From positions 2,846,653 to 2,910,652 of the forward strand of contig KN834749.1 in the NCBI GenBank assembly GCA_000827265.1: a DNA stretch of 64,000 bases, written 5' to 3'. Under the pieces are notes generated by a model. The model was not told where the DNA came from. It was given only the letters and a program-made list of their open reading frames with translations, and ran no database searches. Both the position numbers and the translations under genes were made by a program. Positions 33,170 through 44,470 of this stretch are shown here, one piece after another (the stretch's first letter is position 1; each line of letters opens with the position of its first letter). The stretch comes from Collybiopsis luxurians FD-317 M1 (taxonomy: Eukaryota; Basidiomycota; Agaricomycetes; Agaricales; Omphalotaceae).

Positions 33170-35254
33170 ATGAGCTTCTCGACTCAGATGTTCGCTGGTT
33201 CTCATGACTTTACAACTGGAGGAGATACATTTAGCAGCATTGGTATATCAATCGAAGAGAGTGAGAAAGGTGTGCTTGTTACATCCTTTCTGTAACCTCA
33301 TTCGCCTACATGGAATCATCATGACCGCAGGTCTCCTTGAGCTGTTTCGCCATAGCTCTTCCTCAGCCCTGTTTAATGCAGAAGCTCGCTTCCCGCCTCC
33401 AAAATGCCATCCTGGGACGCGAGAATCCATTTTGGAGGATTTAGAAAACTGGGTTCATTTGGATCCTTCCAGATCTAATCCTGTGCGATGGCTTTATGGA
33501 CCTGCAGGCGCAGGGAAGTCAGCAATTGCTCAAACCCTTGCTGAAACACTCATGCGGGATAACAACTTAGCAGCATCCTTCTTCTTCTGGCGCTCAGATG
33601 ATTCTCGAAACAGCGCTCATCAGCTGTTCACTACAATATCCTTGCAACTAGCTGCTGCCATACCCGAGCTCCGCTCCATCATCAATCTAGCGGTTTTGAG
33701 AGATTTTTCCACGCTCACATCTTCGATCGAGACTCAGTTCGATACGTTGGTTCTCCAACCATGTCTCGAGGCAGTCCGAGCACCCAACTCATCACTAACC
33801 TCGAGGGTTAGAATCTTGATCATCGATGGTCTTGATGAATGCTCTGATAGCTGTACCCAACAGCGTATACTCTTCATTCTGGCCCATGCTATGCAAGAAC
33901 ACACCCTTCCATTCCGAGTTCTGATAGCTAGTAGACCTGAGCCTTGGATCAAGGAGGCATTCAGCAGCTCTCATTTCCAGAGTATTTGTCATTGGATGTC
34001 TCTTGGAGACATGTATCAAGCTTCCATTGATATCCGGAAATTTCTCCAGGATCGTTTCCATGAAATTCTCAATCGCCATCTGTCCACAATGGAACACATT
34101 GCTCGTCCTTGGCCCTCTTCCGGCCAGATTGAAATTCTTGTCTCAAAAGCATCAGGGCAGTTTGCCTATGCATCAACGGTGCTCAAATACATTGATGATG
34201 ATAGTGCAGTACCAGCAGACAGACTTGATATTGTACTTGGACTTCAGCAAGAGGAGACAGAGAGTGAAGAACCTACAGCACCCTTTGCTGAGCTCGATGC
34301 ACTCTACCGCCAAATTCTGTCAACAAAAAAAAATACTGCTATACTTCTTCGGATACTTGGAGTTCTTATTATCCACAAAGAGACAGGAATATACTTCACC
34401 TTAAACAGTGAATTAGGTATACAGGAGTTCATTACTATTCTTTGTATCCCCCTCGCAATGGTTCAGGCTGCCCTATCTGCATGTCATTCTCTTTTTCAAG
34501 GCCCTTCACCTGTTGACTCTGGCTTCAAATTTGCTCATGCCTCTTTCGAAGAGTTTCTCCTTGACCCAAGTCGTTCTTTGCATTTCTACATTGACAAACC
34601 AACTTGGCATGGCTACCTAGCCCAGTACTGTCTGGATATTCTAATCAAAGACCAATATTGGCCTCTCACTGTTGAAGTGCCCTTGCTCCACCCTCACAAA
34701 TTTAGTCATAGCTACAATCAGTGCTTAGTAGCCTCTCGCAATTGGATGCACTATTGTCTGAGGGGAAATGACAGTGATGAACTGCTATTAAAGCTCCAGT
34801 CTTTCGATGTTTATGCTGCCAGTACTCGGATCTGGCAACTATACATTGGTCGGGGTCGGAACTTTCAATGGAAGAGTGTATGGGAATATGTCCTTTTCAT
34901 GAGAGATTTATTTCAGCTCCGTGATCATTTTGTGCAACCTACTACAAATAATTATCAGGTATGTCCCGCAGAAGCTCGTTGAGTGGGTACTGATGTGATT
35001 GATTCACCATATAGCTTGAAACTCGACACAAACAGTATATAAACAACATCTGGGACATCACTACTGTTGGATTTTGCATGAGATTCCTGGACAGTGAAAG
35101 AAAGGAATCCTTTAACATCCCAGTGTACCTCAGGCTACCTCCGCCATTTCGATGGGACAGAGATTTCTTGGTGGCTACTATTGAGGAACAGCTCTTATTG
35201 GTCAGAGATCGGTCATTCAGCTCCATGGAGGTTATCCCATTAGAGCATTGGTAG
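33170..35254 (+). CDS. NACHT-domain NLR-like protein, copy 1
   Basis: A STAND-class NTPase of the fungal NLR group, which act as intracellular sensors in heterokaryon incompatibility and defence. Exon 1 encodes a separate peptide of 33 residues containing MFAGSHDFTTGGDTF. An intron at 33270-33330 joins it to GLLELFRHSSSSALF and the linker FPPPKCHPGTRE. The NACHT core has Walker A (LYGPAGAGKSAIAQTLAE), the segment FFFWRSDDSRNSAHQLFTTI, Walker B (VRILIIDGLDECSDS) and a sensor SRPEP. A winged-helix-like region and the conserved FKFAHASFEEFLLDPSRS follow. After a last intron near 34960-35016 the protein ends LETRHKQYINNIWDITT ... EVIPLEHW. No WD40, ankyrin or TPR repeats are present, so this is a short architecture. 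The ligand is unknown. Confidence 0.88.
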
Positions 35255-36687
35255 CTAGGCTAGGGGTTATGATGCTAATGATACTAGATTTATAATCCAT
35301 GAGTTGAGTCTGTCAGATTTTCAACATGGCTCGAATGAAGCCATGGGGCTTAAAGCTTTTCAACACATCACTCTGTAATCATTACTACAGCAACCCAGGG
35401 CATTGAAATCATCTCTTTCTTGCAGATATATATTCTTATGCAATAATAATAATATCGAAATTTGTCCTGACCAAATGTCATGATAAATATGAGACAATAG
35501 AATCTTTGCATGGTGTTCTTCTCAGGAAGAGTAATTCTCATCACAGGAGCATCCCAGGGTATTGGGAAAGCAATATCTATGGCATACTTGTGGCATATGC
35601 ACAGGCAGGAGAGAAAATTTTCATTCAAGTGTGTATCTGCCTGATACACTGCACAATGCAATGAAAGTAATGACAGCAAAATAGACTGAAAAATTCTATG
35701 AAAAAGGTTACTCTTTCTAGTGAAATTTGTTGGAGATAACAGCGGAATGAGTTTCAATCGTATCGCTCGCATATTTGTTTTTTGCCTTTGCTGTGCTTAG
35801 GATAGCCTTGATAGCTTAATTTATTTAGCCTATCTACATTTTCTGTATATAAAGTATGTACTGGTCAATGAATCCTCAGTGCAATTGACCTGTGCATTTG
35901 CTATTGGTACCGGGGTTCCGACGATTTCCCCAACAATTCCTGAATGGAAAAAAGAATATTTTCGAGTGAAAAAGGTTTTGAAAAAGTAGATTTGTTTCTC
36001 TCTCGAAAAAGGGAAATTTGATGAAAAAGGATTCCTTTTGTGTAAAAAATCCAGGCTGCGATTGTTGATTCTCTTGCCTGGGGATTTTCACAGAAATTTC
36101 CCATTTTTCTTAAATGGCATTTTTGAGCGGTCATGGAGTGATAATAAATATGTACTTACCAGTACTCAGGCTGTAGCTCAACAAAGCGCTCGGTCCAGGG
36201 TCACTTAACCAGTCCTTTCTGCATGGCACGCAAATTTAGCTGGGTAAGTCCGATGGGACAAGTTATCTTATAGTTTTTGAAGGTAGAGTCGCTCGTGAAT
36301 AAAATGCGAACCCTGCAATATCTCTAAGTCGATTCTATTAAGGACCACACTGTGAGCCACTTCAGGGTGTCTGCTCTTCGCCGATGCCAGTGAAGCATCC
36401 AAATACTGCATGGGCAAAGGCTGTCGTTTTATTGTGATAGATTCACATGGATACTCGAAACTTATGTTACAATACATTATATAATAAGTCAGGTGATTTG
36501 GAAGGACGCATTGCTGTGCTGACGGCCTTACTTCTACTTCTCTTCCAACGCTCAATTTAGACGCTATTGGCCTGCTTGTAGAACCTATCCCAGCGGGCCC
36601 ATATTGCATTTGTGCTCAAAATGTAAGTTTTGGTTTGATTCTGGGCCAACGGTCTATGATTCTTGTTGAAATAGAATCATTTCGAAT
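35255..36687. other. Spacer between NLR copies, with a dehydrogenase relic
   Basis: The first 120 bp match the 3' flank of the second NLR gene (for example CTTTTCAACACATCACTCTGTAATCATT here against GTTTTCAACACGTCATTTTGCAATCATT near 38895, apart from scattered changes). A fragment of the downstream dehydrogenase gene follows at 35520. The rest has no recognisable gene. Confidence 0.55.
35520..35625 (+). pseudogene. Fragment of the short-chain dehydrogenase gene
   Basis: This matches the cofactor-binding exon of the gene at 39065: CATCACAGGAGCATCC, GGGTATTGGGAAAGC, AATATCTATGGCATA and GCACAGGCAGGAG run in the same order as CGTCACAGGAGCATCC, GGGTATCGGGAAAGC, GATATCTATAGCATA and GCGCAGGCAAGAG. 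It encodes the remains of the TGASxGIGKAIS motif. No other exon of the gene is found in this spacer. Confidence 0.85.
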
Positions 36688-38797
36688 ATGAGCCTCTCGA
36701 GCTTGAACCCTCAGATGTTTGCTGGCTCTCATGACTTTACAATTGAAGGAGGGATCTTTAATATAAATACATCACTTGAAAAGGGTGAAACAGGTGTGTT
36801 TATCATGCCCTTTTGGTAAATTGGTTTGCTTACATGGGACTAATACATCTGGAGGTCTCCTTGAATTGTTCCGCCACAGCTCCTCCTCAGCCCTGTTCGA
36901 TGCAGAAGCTCGCTTCCCGCCTCCAAAATGCCATCCCGGGACACGACAACGCATTTTGAAGGATCTGAAAGGTTGGGTTCATTCGGATCCGTACAGTCCG
37001 GATTCTGCCGTGCGATGGCTTTATGGACCTGCAGGAGCAGGAAAATCAGCAATTGCTCAATCCCTGACTGAATCAGTTGCACAGGACAAGAACTTAGCTG
37101 CAGCTTTCTTCTTCTGGCGCTCAGATCCTTCCCGTAATAATGCTCACCAGCTGTTCACCACAATATCCTCACAGCTAGTTACTGCCATACCTGAGCTGCG
37201 CTCAATTATCAATCAAGTAGTTTGTGAAAAACCTGCCATCCTTACATCGTCTATCGAGAGTCAGTTTGATTCACTGATTCTCAAACCATGTCTTCAGGCA
37301 ATCCAAGCCCCCAACTCATCACTAACCTCGAGGGTTAGAATCTTGATCATCGATGGTCTTGATGAATGCTCTGATAGCAATACCCAACAGCGTATACTCT
37401 TCATTCTGGCCAAAGCAATGCAAGAATACACCCTTCCATTCCGACTCCTGATATCCAGTAGGCCTGAGCCTCGGATCAAGGAGGCATTCAGCAGCTTTTA
37501 TTTCAAGAGTATCTGTTGTTGGGTTCCCCTTGATGATACATATGAGGCTTCTCTTGACATCCGAAAATTGTTCCAAGACCGTTTCCGCGAAATCTTGCAT
37601 TGCCATTCATCCACAATGGAGCACATTGCGCGTCCTTGGCCCTCCTCTGACCAGATTGAGACCCTTGTTTCGAAAGCATCAGGGCAGTTTATATATCCAG
37701 CAGTAGTGCTCAAATATATCAATGACGATGGTGCAGTTCCAGCGGAGAGACTCAATATTATACTTGGACTCCAGAGAGCAGAAATGGAGGATGGAGAAGC
37801 CACATCACCATTTGCCGAGCTTGATGCGCTCTACCAGCACATTCTGTCAACAAGCAAAAACACTACAAGGCTTCGCCGAATACTTGGAGCTCTTATTGTA
37901 TGGAAGGGGGAAGTGCAACTTCTTCCATTAGAATACAACACATGGCACAATGACCTAGCTGCCCAGCAATTCACAAATCTTCTTTGTATTCCAATTGGAA
38001 CAGTCCGGGCTGCCTTATCAGCATGTCATTCTCTTTTCCAAAATCCTTCACCGGACGAATCTGGCTTCAAATTTGCTCATGCCTCTTTCGAAGATTTTCT
38101 CTGTGACCCACATCGGTCTTTGCATTTCTACATTGATAAACCAACTTGGCACATTCACCTAGCCCAGTGCTGTCTGGATATCTGTGCCAAAGAACATTAT
38201 TTGCCTCTCATCTCTGCACCAAGTGAGCCTGATAATTTTCCTGCTAGATATGATCTTTGTAGGTATGTTTGCTCTCAATGGATATACCATTGGCGGAAAG
38301 GAAAATATGACAGAAGCAATGAGGAACTTTTATCTAAACTCCAATCTGTCGATGTTTACGCTGCCAGTACTCGAGTTTGGGAGGAATTCATTGGTCAGCA
38401 GTTAAAGTATGAATGGCAGGGTTTATGGGAATATGTCCATTTTATGAGAGATTTGTTTCATCTCCGGGATTATTTTCTCCCATGCTCTACTGTAGGCAAT
38501 CATCAGGTATGGGATGTCAAAGCTTCATAAGGATTTGACTTAACTGGATCTACTGTATAGCTTGAAACTCGAACCAAATTGTACTTGAAAAATATTTGGG
38601 ATATTACTACCATTGGATTTTGCATGAGATTTCTGGACAATGAGGGAAGGGAGTCCTTCAATATCCCGGTACTTCTCAAGCTACTTCCACCATATGGATG
38701 GGATAGAGACATTCTAGTGGCCACCATTCAAGATAGATTCTTATTAGTTGGAGATCGGCCATACAAATCCATGAAGGTTACCCCATTAGAGAGTTAG
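36688..38797 (+). CDS. NACHT-domain NLR-like protein, copy 2
   Basis: A tandem paralogue of the gene at 33170 with the same three-part exon structure. Exon 1 carries MFAGSHDFTIEGGIFNIN. An intron at 36794-36854 joins it to GLLELFRHSSSSALFDAEA. Walker A is LYGPAGAGKSAIAQSLTE, Walker B is VRILIIDGLDECSDS, the sensor-like motif is SSRPEP, and FKFAHASFEDFLCDPHRS marks the C-terminal part. After the last intron near 38505-38560 the protein ends VTPLES. The stretch around Walker B is almost identical between copies at the DNA level, whereas flanks and the C-terminal third differ more. This suggests either conversion or strong constraint on the core. As in copy 1, no sensor repeats follow the NACHT domain. 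Likely a defence or incompatibility sensor. Ligand and partner are unknown. Confidence 0.88.
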
Positions 38798-39064
38798 TGG
38801 CCAGGTTCGGGACTACTATGAACTAAATCTGACCAGGTTCTCAGCACAGGTTTGAATGGGCCAGAGGTCATTTGAACGTTACACGGCTCGAAGGTTTTCA
38901 ACACGTCATTTTGCAATCATTCTCGCTTACATACGTCCCGTAAATGCCTTGTACACGCCAGCTCTCGGCGCCATAGTGTAAGACTTGCTTGTGTCTATAA
39001 TAAGAAACTGTGAGCATTTGTAAGTACTGTTCAGAACCTCCTGTCAAACCTTTCATCGTCGAAA

Positions 39065-40072
39065 ATGGCACCCCCAGACAACGGAGCGCACATAGGTGAG
39101 TTTCTCGAAATTTTGATTCACAGCTTAAATTCATGGAAATCACCAATGCAGGCGATGACTTCGTCCCAACCGAGTGTCATGATACATACGACGCGATAAA
39201 TCCCTTGAACGCTGATCTTTCAGGGAAAATAATCCTCGTCACAGGAGCATCCAAGGGTATCGGGAAAGCGATATCTATAGCATATGCGCAGGCAAGAGCT
39301 TCTGGTCTCGCGTTACTGGCCCGTAACATATCCGGTCTTGAAGCTACTCGTAACGCGTGCTTAGAAGCTGAGCGTCCTGTCCAAAATCAGCGGATCCTTC
39401 TTCTCAGCACAGACAGTACGGATACGGAAGCCGTCGCTGCAGCTCTTAAGCAGGTCGAAGCTACCTTCCAACGATTGGACATTGTTGTAAATAACGCGGG
39501 ACTTGATAATTTTCAAAAAGTTGGTGATGTTGACCCGAATGAGTGGTGGGACATTTGGACAGTGAACATTAAGGGTCTTTTCAATGTCACTCGAGCTGCA
39601 TTGCCACTACTCATCTCCTCCGACGGTCTCAAGACTATTGTCAACTTAACTTCAGTCGGTGCGCATGGTCTTACACCAGGAGTGTCTGCATATCAGATAT
39701 GGATGTTCTGGTTCAATCGCGGACTTGTGAAACACCGCCCAATGCTGATAATTTATCTAGACAAGTAAACTCGCTGTTCTTCGTCTATCAGAGCTCATTG
39801 TGTCTGAGTACAAAGATCAAGGTATCCTCTGTTATGCTGTCCATCCAGGGGCGATTGCGACGGATATGGCCGCTCAGATGCCTGAGGATTGGATGTTTGT
39901 CCTAGTAGACACTCCCGAAGTGGCCGCTCATAGCATTGTATTTTACACAAAGGAACGGCGAGAGTGGTTGGCTGGGCGTTATATTAGTGCACAGTGGGAT
40001 GTTGACGAGCTGTTAGCTAAGAAAGAGGAGATAGTAATTGGCGATAAACTGAAGGTTCGGATGGTGGTATAA
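39065..40072 (+). CDS. Classical short-chain dehydrogenase/reductase with abnormal splice donor
   Basis: An NAD(P)-dependent SDR. After a short first exon (MAPPDNGAHI) come the cofactor motif VTGASKGIGKAISIA, the NNAG motif in DIVVNNAGLDNF, the catalytic Ser in IVNLTSVGAHG and Tyr/Lys in SAYQ-TSKLAVLRLS. The C-terminal part reads YAVHPGAIATDMAAQMP. Joining SAYQ to TSKLAV requires removal of 39697-39760. That interval ends in a normal CTAG but begins AT (CAG|ATATGG) where GT is expected. If the intron is retained, the frame runs into a stop at 39766-39768, just before the catalytic Lys. The gene is therefore either using an AT-AG intron or recently inactivated by one base change. It lies directly downstream of NLR copy 2. 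The substrate is unknown. Confidence 0.8.
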
Positions 40073-40650
40073 GGGATTGTATATAGGTAGCTGTTCAGTC
40101 AGTCCGGCGTAATCCCTTCCCTTTTCTGATTCTCTCTCTGCCGCCGTCGATTGATCAGTTCCCAGTCTCTCCAGCGGGAATGAAACTATGGTACTACTAG
40201 TAGAGTAAAGACTCGGAAAGGCGGAGAACGGTCCAAAGGACGGACATATAACTGGAAAACTTTAGCTTAAAAAAAATGAGTAAGGACTTGAACACAAACT
40301 CACGTCAAAAATGGAAAATTTTGACTAAGCACAAAAAACATCCGAGTTGCATCCGAGCGCGACGCGCCATAAGTATGCGCTCTCAAGACAAAGCGCAGAG
40401 TACTCAATAGAACACGTATTTATACGTTACCTTTTTTTTATTCAAGAACGACATAAACCCAATACCCTCATTTCAGAAACTTCCTACCTTCTATAATGTC
40501 CCAAATCAGATTTGCTACGCGTTGCGTCAATTTTGACATGTGACCGATTCAAAATCACACGCCCGATTCGAAGCGCCCACTTAGCGCCAGTTATCAGATC
40601 CTTAGCCAAACAGCTACACTCTTTCTCGGCTCCCATCTTCACCTTGCACG
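40073..40650. other. Intergenic region before adenosine kinase
   Basis: It holds the 3' end of the dehydrogenase gene and the adenosine kinase promoter, with a T run near 40432. No gene is seen. Confidence 0.45.
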
Positions 40651-41977
40651 ATGTCTTCATACTCTATTTTCTGCATCGGAAACCCGTTGCTCGACTTGCA
40701 AGCAACTAACGGAGAAGAACTCCTCAAAAAATACGATCTCAAAGCTAACGATGCCATCCTTGCGGAGGACAAACATGCTCCGATGTACGCGATTAGCTGC
40801 AGCGTAATGAAACTATTTCACTCACGCCGTGCTTAGATACGAAGAGGTTGTGAAGAACTACAAAGTAACTTATGTCGCCGGAGGTGCTTCTCAGAACGCC
40901 GCTCGAGCTGCTGCTGCACGTACTTTTTGGTATCTGGGATTTGTCCGCCGAACTAATCAGTACCGTTTCAGTATGTTCTTCCCCCCAACTCGGTCGTTTA
41001 CACGGGATGTGTGGGGGATGATGACCTAGCCGAACAACTCAAGGAAGCCAACAAACGTGAGGGTCTGCAAGACATGTACTATGTCAAAAAAGGCGAGCAG
41101 ACAGGTGCCTGTGCTGTGGTCATTACTGGACACAATCGGTACGTGCTTCACAACTTCCTCGAGATGCATCCGCTCATCGAAGAATTCAATCGTAACCAGG
41201 TCTCTCGTCACGACCCTCCGTGCAGCAGAGAAATTCGACAAGGCCCACTTAGCTTCACCCGAAATTTCTGCTGTACTCGACAGCGCAAAGGCTTACTACA
41301 TGGAAGGTTTCTTCCTTACTCACGGCGTTGAATCTGCCCTTGAGCTCAGCCAAAAGGCTTCCAAAGACGCAAAGGTAACGTTACGGCATTACCAGGAGTC
41401 ATCGAGAGCTCTAAATTCATTTTCCTATACGGAAGGTATTTGTACTCAACCTCTCGGCCCCTTTCATCCCCCAATTCTTCGGAGCTCAACTCCAACAAAT
41501 CATCCCCTTCACCGATATCGTCATCGCCAATGAATACGAGGCCGAAGCCTGGGCCAAGGCCAACGGTCACGCCAATCCGACCGACCTCCCCGCCGTCGCC
41601 AAAGCCATTGCGATCTTACCTAAATCCAACACTTCCCGTCCCCGTGTCGTCATCCTCACCCACGGCGCAGAGTCGACGGTGCTCGTCACCTCCGACGCTC
41701 CGGACGCTCCCAAGGTTTTCGCTGTCAATGCGTTGACGGACGCAGAGATTGTCGATACGAATGGAGCTGGGGACGCTTTTGCCGGTGGGTTTTTGGGTGC
41801 GTATGTTGAGGGGAAGAGCTTAGACGAGTGCGTTCTGGCTGGGCACAAGATGGGTTCGATGTGTGTGCAGCAGGTAAAGTGCTCTTTCACCACCTCGATG
41901 TTCTGCTGTTCACTTTTTTCGATTCGTCACAACAGGTTGGCGCTCAGTTCAAATGGCCAAAGGTCAAAATTCTCTAG
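40651..41977 (+). CDS. ADO1: Adenosine kinase (PfkB family)
   Basis: Phosphorylates adenosine to AMP with ATP. It salvages purines and pulls the S-adenosylhomocysteine hydrolase reaction forward, which keeps the methylation cycle running. MSSYSIFCIGNPLLDLQATN holds the substrate-binding Asp. YKVTYVAGGASQNAARAAA is the N-terminal PfkB region. VVYTGCVGDDDLAEQL, MEGFFLTHGVESAL and IVIANEYEAEAWA follow. The C-terminal PfkB signature with the catalytic Asp is DTNGAGDAFAGGFLGAY. The end, VGAQFKWPKVKIL, is typical of the family. Introns inferred include one with acceptor at ATCAG near 40961, needed to read ALPFQYVLPPNSV in frame, and a last one just before VGAQFKW. About 340 residues, as expected. 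Confident single-copy housekeeping gene. Confidence 0.94.
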
Positions 41978-42234
41978 ATATCTTTTGGATAGAATTGCTT
42001 TCGCTCGGTTCGTTGTATCGCATAAATTTCGCTAGCACCCTCGCATTCAACCTGTAGCTATAACACACTCTCAACAGTGCAGCCACTTTCAACAGTGGTT
42101 GGGCCATATATCACTCGCAATGTAAATACAAAATAACGTAATGGCATCAACTTTATTGAATTTCTGGGCTGAGGAATACTGCATACTACTAATTCTCTAA
42201 TTCATCCAACCTTGTCCAATCCTCCCCGTCTAGT

Positions 42235-43896
42235 TCACTGAGGCCGAAGAGCGCTTGGATAAGGCATCTTCTGGTACTGCGCCGACGCTTTCATCAAAAA
42301 GTTGGGTTCCGTACCGTCTCCCTATGAGGCGATAAAACCGTTAGCTGGTGGGCTGATTATGTGGACGTGCCACTTACGATCATAGTCGTCGGGAAGCCAA
42401 CATCGAACGGTACGACATCTTCAAGTTCTTTAATCTGCTTGTCGCTCAAAGAGATATCCAGAGCCTCGAGATTGGAAACGAGATGTTCGACCTTGCGACC
42501 GCCGACGATAGGGAAGACATATGGAGTCTTCTGCATCACGTAGGCGATGGCGACTGAAAGACGAAAAGAAGGCGATCCAGGGGTGAGAAGAGGTTCGGAG
42601 GACGAGGGGATCAAGCTAAGAAGTTGGAATCCTCGATGAACTTACCTGCACCAATACTCTTTGCACCGACTTCCTTGGCGACTTTCTCGAGAGCTCGAGA
42701 CACCTTAGTCTCCGTCTCGCTTCTCTCCCACTGAGGTCCCCACTTACGTCCGTTCTCGCCACTCTCCTTCCTGCGCTGTTCCTCGGCATCTGTACGAAGT
42801 TTTCCACCTCCGAGTACACTCCAGGGAGCTAGAGCTAGACCTGCGAAATTTAAATGACAGCTGCGGCTGAGTAAGGAGATTAGGAAAGAAGGGTTATGTA
42901 CCGACCTAGAGAACGAGCCATAGGAATAATATCGCGCTCGAAATCTCGTTCCATGACGTTCCATTTGCCTTGATAGATGACAAAAGGCGTCTTTCCGTGG
43001 TCCTTTGCATACTGATTGGCTTGTGAGACAATCCAGGCTGGAGCGTCAGAGACGCCCTTCGTAGAGAAAAGCGAAAAGTCAGATCCCGGAAGGCAATACA
43101 CCAACCTCAGGAGCATATACCAGGTAGATAACTTTGCCCGCTGCGACGATGTTGTGCAGACTATCCATAACCTCCTCGACCGAGGTGTCAAAATCCCACC
43201 AATGCACGTACAAAATGTCGATGTAAGTAGTGCGCAATTTCCTCAAACTGGCTTCGACGCTCATGTGCAAAGTCTTGGCGTTGTTACCGCAATAGTTGAC
43301 CTTCTGCTTGATGTTTTGATCTCCAAGTTTGTAATTGGTCGTGTACTATGGACGGTAAGAACATAATTGTTAGTAACGCCACTCGTTGAAGGACCACGCA
43401 TGATCGCAAGTTGTGCTGACTTTGGTGGCGATTACCAACTGATCACGAATCTGACGCTTTTCCATCCATTCTCCGATAAATTCCTCTGAAGTCTCGTTCT
43501 GACTAGACGAAAAGGCTGGTGAGAAAAGTCGATCGAAAGACCATCTGGAAATGCGGTCTCACTAGTTGTTTGCTGTATCTGCGAGGACCTTAGAAACGCA
43601 AAAAAAACGAATCATTTTAGTGAAGATTTGCGTACCGATGAAGTTACCTCCCATGTCAAAGTACGCGTCGAGCAACTTGAAACTCGATTCTTTATCCATC
43701 GAGCCCATGACCTGTATAGTGTATCATGTAAAACGCCCAGTCCAGTGAAGGATCTAGCATCTCAAACCTCGTTCCACTGGTCACCGATGCTCATCGCGCC
43801 CAATTGGATAGGACTAACACGAATCCCCGCTCGAGGAGAAAGGATCCTGTAGAGCCCAAGCTTGGTTGGAGGGTCCGGGGCAGGCTGGAAGGACAT
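42235..43896 (-). CDS. Aldo-keto reductase, aryl-alcohol-dehydrogenase-like, copy A
   Basis: A member of the AKR9/AAD group, NADPH-dependent reductases of aromatic aldehydes linked in fungi to lignin-derived and veratryl compounds. About nine exons from [20 protein letters not shown] to the end [14 protein letters not shown]. The catalytic tetrad is visible: Asp and Tyr in GGNFIDTANNY (formed across two introns), Lys in DQLVIATK and His in [12 protein letters not shown]. Cofactor-binding segments are [40 protein letters not shown] and [20 protein letters not shown]. First of four head-to-tail copies with the same intron positions. No lesion is seen. Expression may be linked to aromatic stress, but nothing in the sequence proves that. 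Confidence 0.9.
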
Positions 43897-44470
43897 TTGG
43901 GATTTCTTAGTTGGGCACAGTGATGGAAGGAGGAACAGAAAAAGTTGGGTTTGGATATTTGAGGATTTGCCATTGAGCCTTTTATATTCGTGCCGATTCG
44001 AAGTATAACCACATATAGGAAGCGTAGGAAGCGTAATCATCCGCACATACAAAAGATCACTGATTACGTGCAACGGAAGGAACTCGGAGAAGTAACGAGT
44101 TAATTTGTTCCTGGAAGAACTTGCAAGTCGGTAGAATGTAATTAGTCGCAGAATCGGTGAATTGGCATTATTTTGAAAGAACAACTTGTTAGAAAGGGTT
44201 CAACAATCGATGAACGAGTATATTCCGAAATCCCTGCTAACTAGTCCGAGTCCATTAGAGTATATCAAGGATCGGAAAAAGCAAAGAATGCGAAGTTTTC
44301 AAAGCATTGCCATTCAGACATCACCTATGGATTCCAACAGGAGACCCCCGTACAGCTGTAATGGTATAACTCGAATGACAAAGATACTGTGGTGAAGTGT
44401 AAAACAGACAAGGGGAGACAACCAGGATAATGAGATGGTCCGAAAAGAGTTACGTGGCTGATTTCACAAG
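43897..44470. repeat. Upstream flank of copy A, duplicated upstream of copy B
   Basis: Blocks here recur at 47285-48125 in the same order. GGTAGAATGTAATTAGTCGC matches GGTAGAATGTGATCAGTTGC. TATTCCGAAATCCCTGCTAAC matches TATTCAGAAATGCCTGTTAAC apart from single changes. AAGTTTTCAAAGCATTG matches AAGTTTTCGAAGCATTG. The B version carries an extra insert derived from rDNA. The sequence shows that gene and flank were duplicated together. Confidence 0.7.

Noticed and set aside
39697..39760. U12-type AT-AC intron in the dehydrogenase gene
   Set aside because: The donor ATATGG does not match ATATCC and the acceptor is AG, so a mutated U2 donor is the simpler reading.
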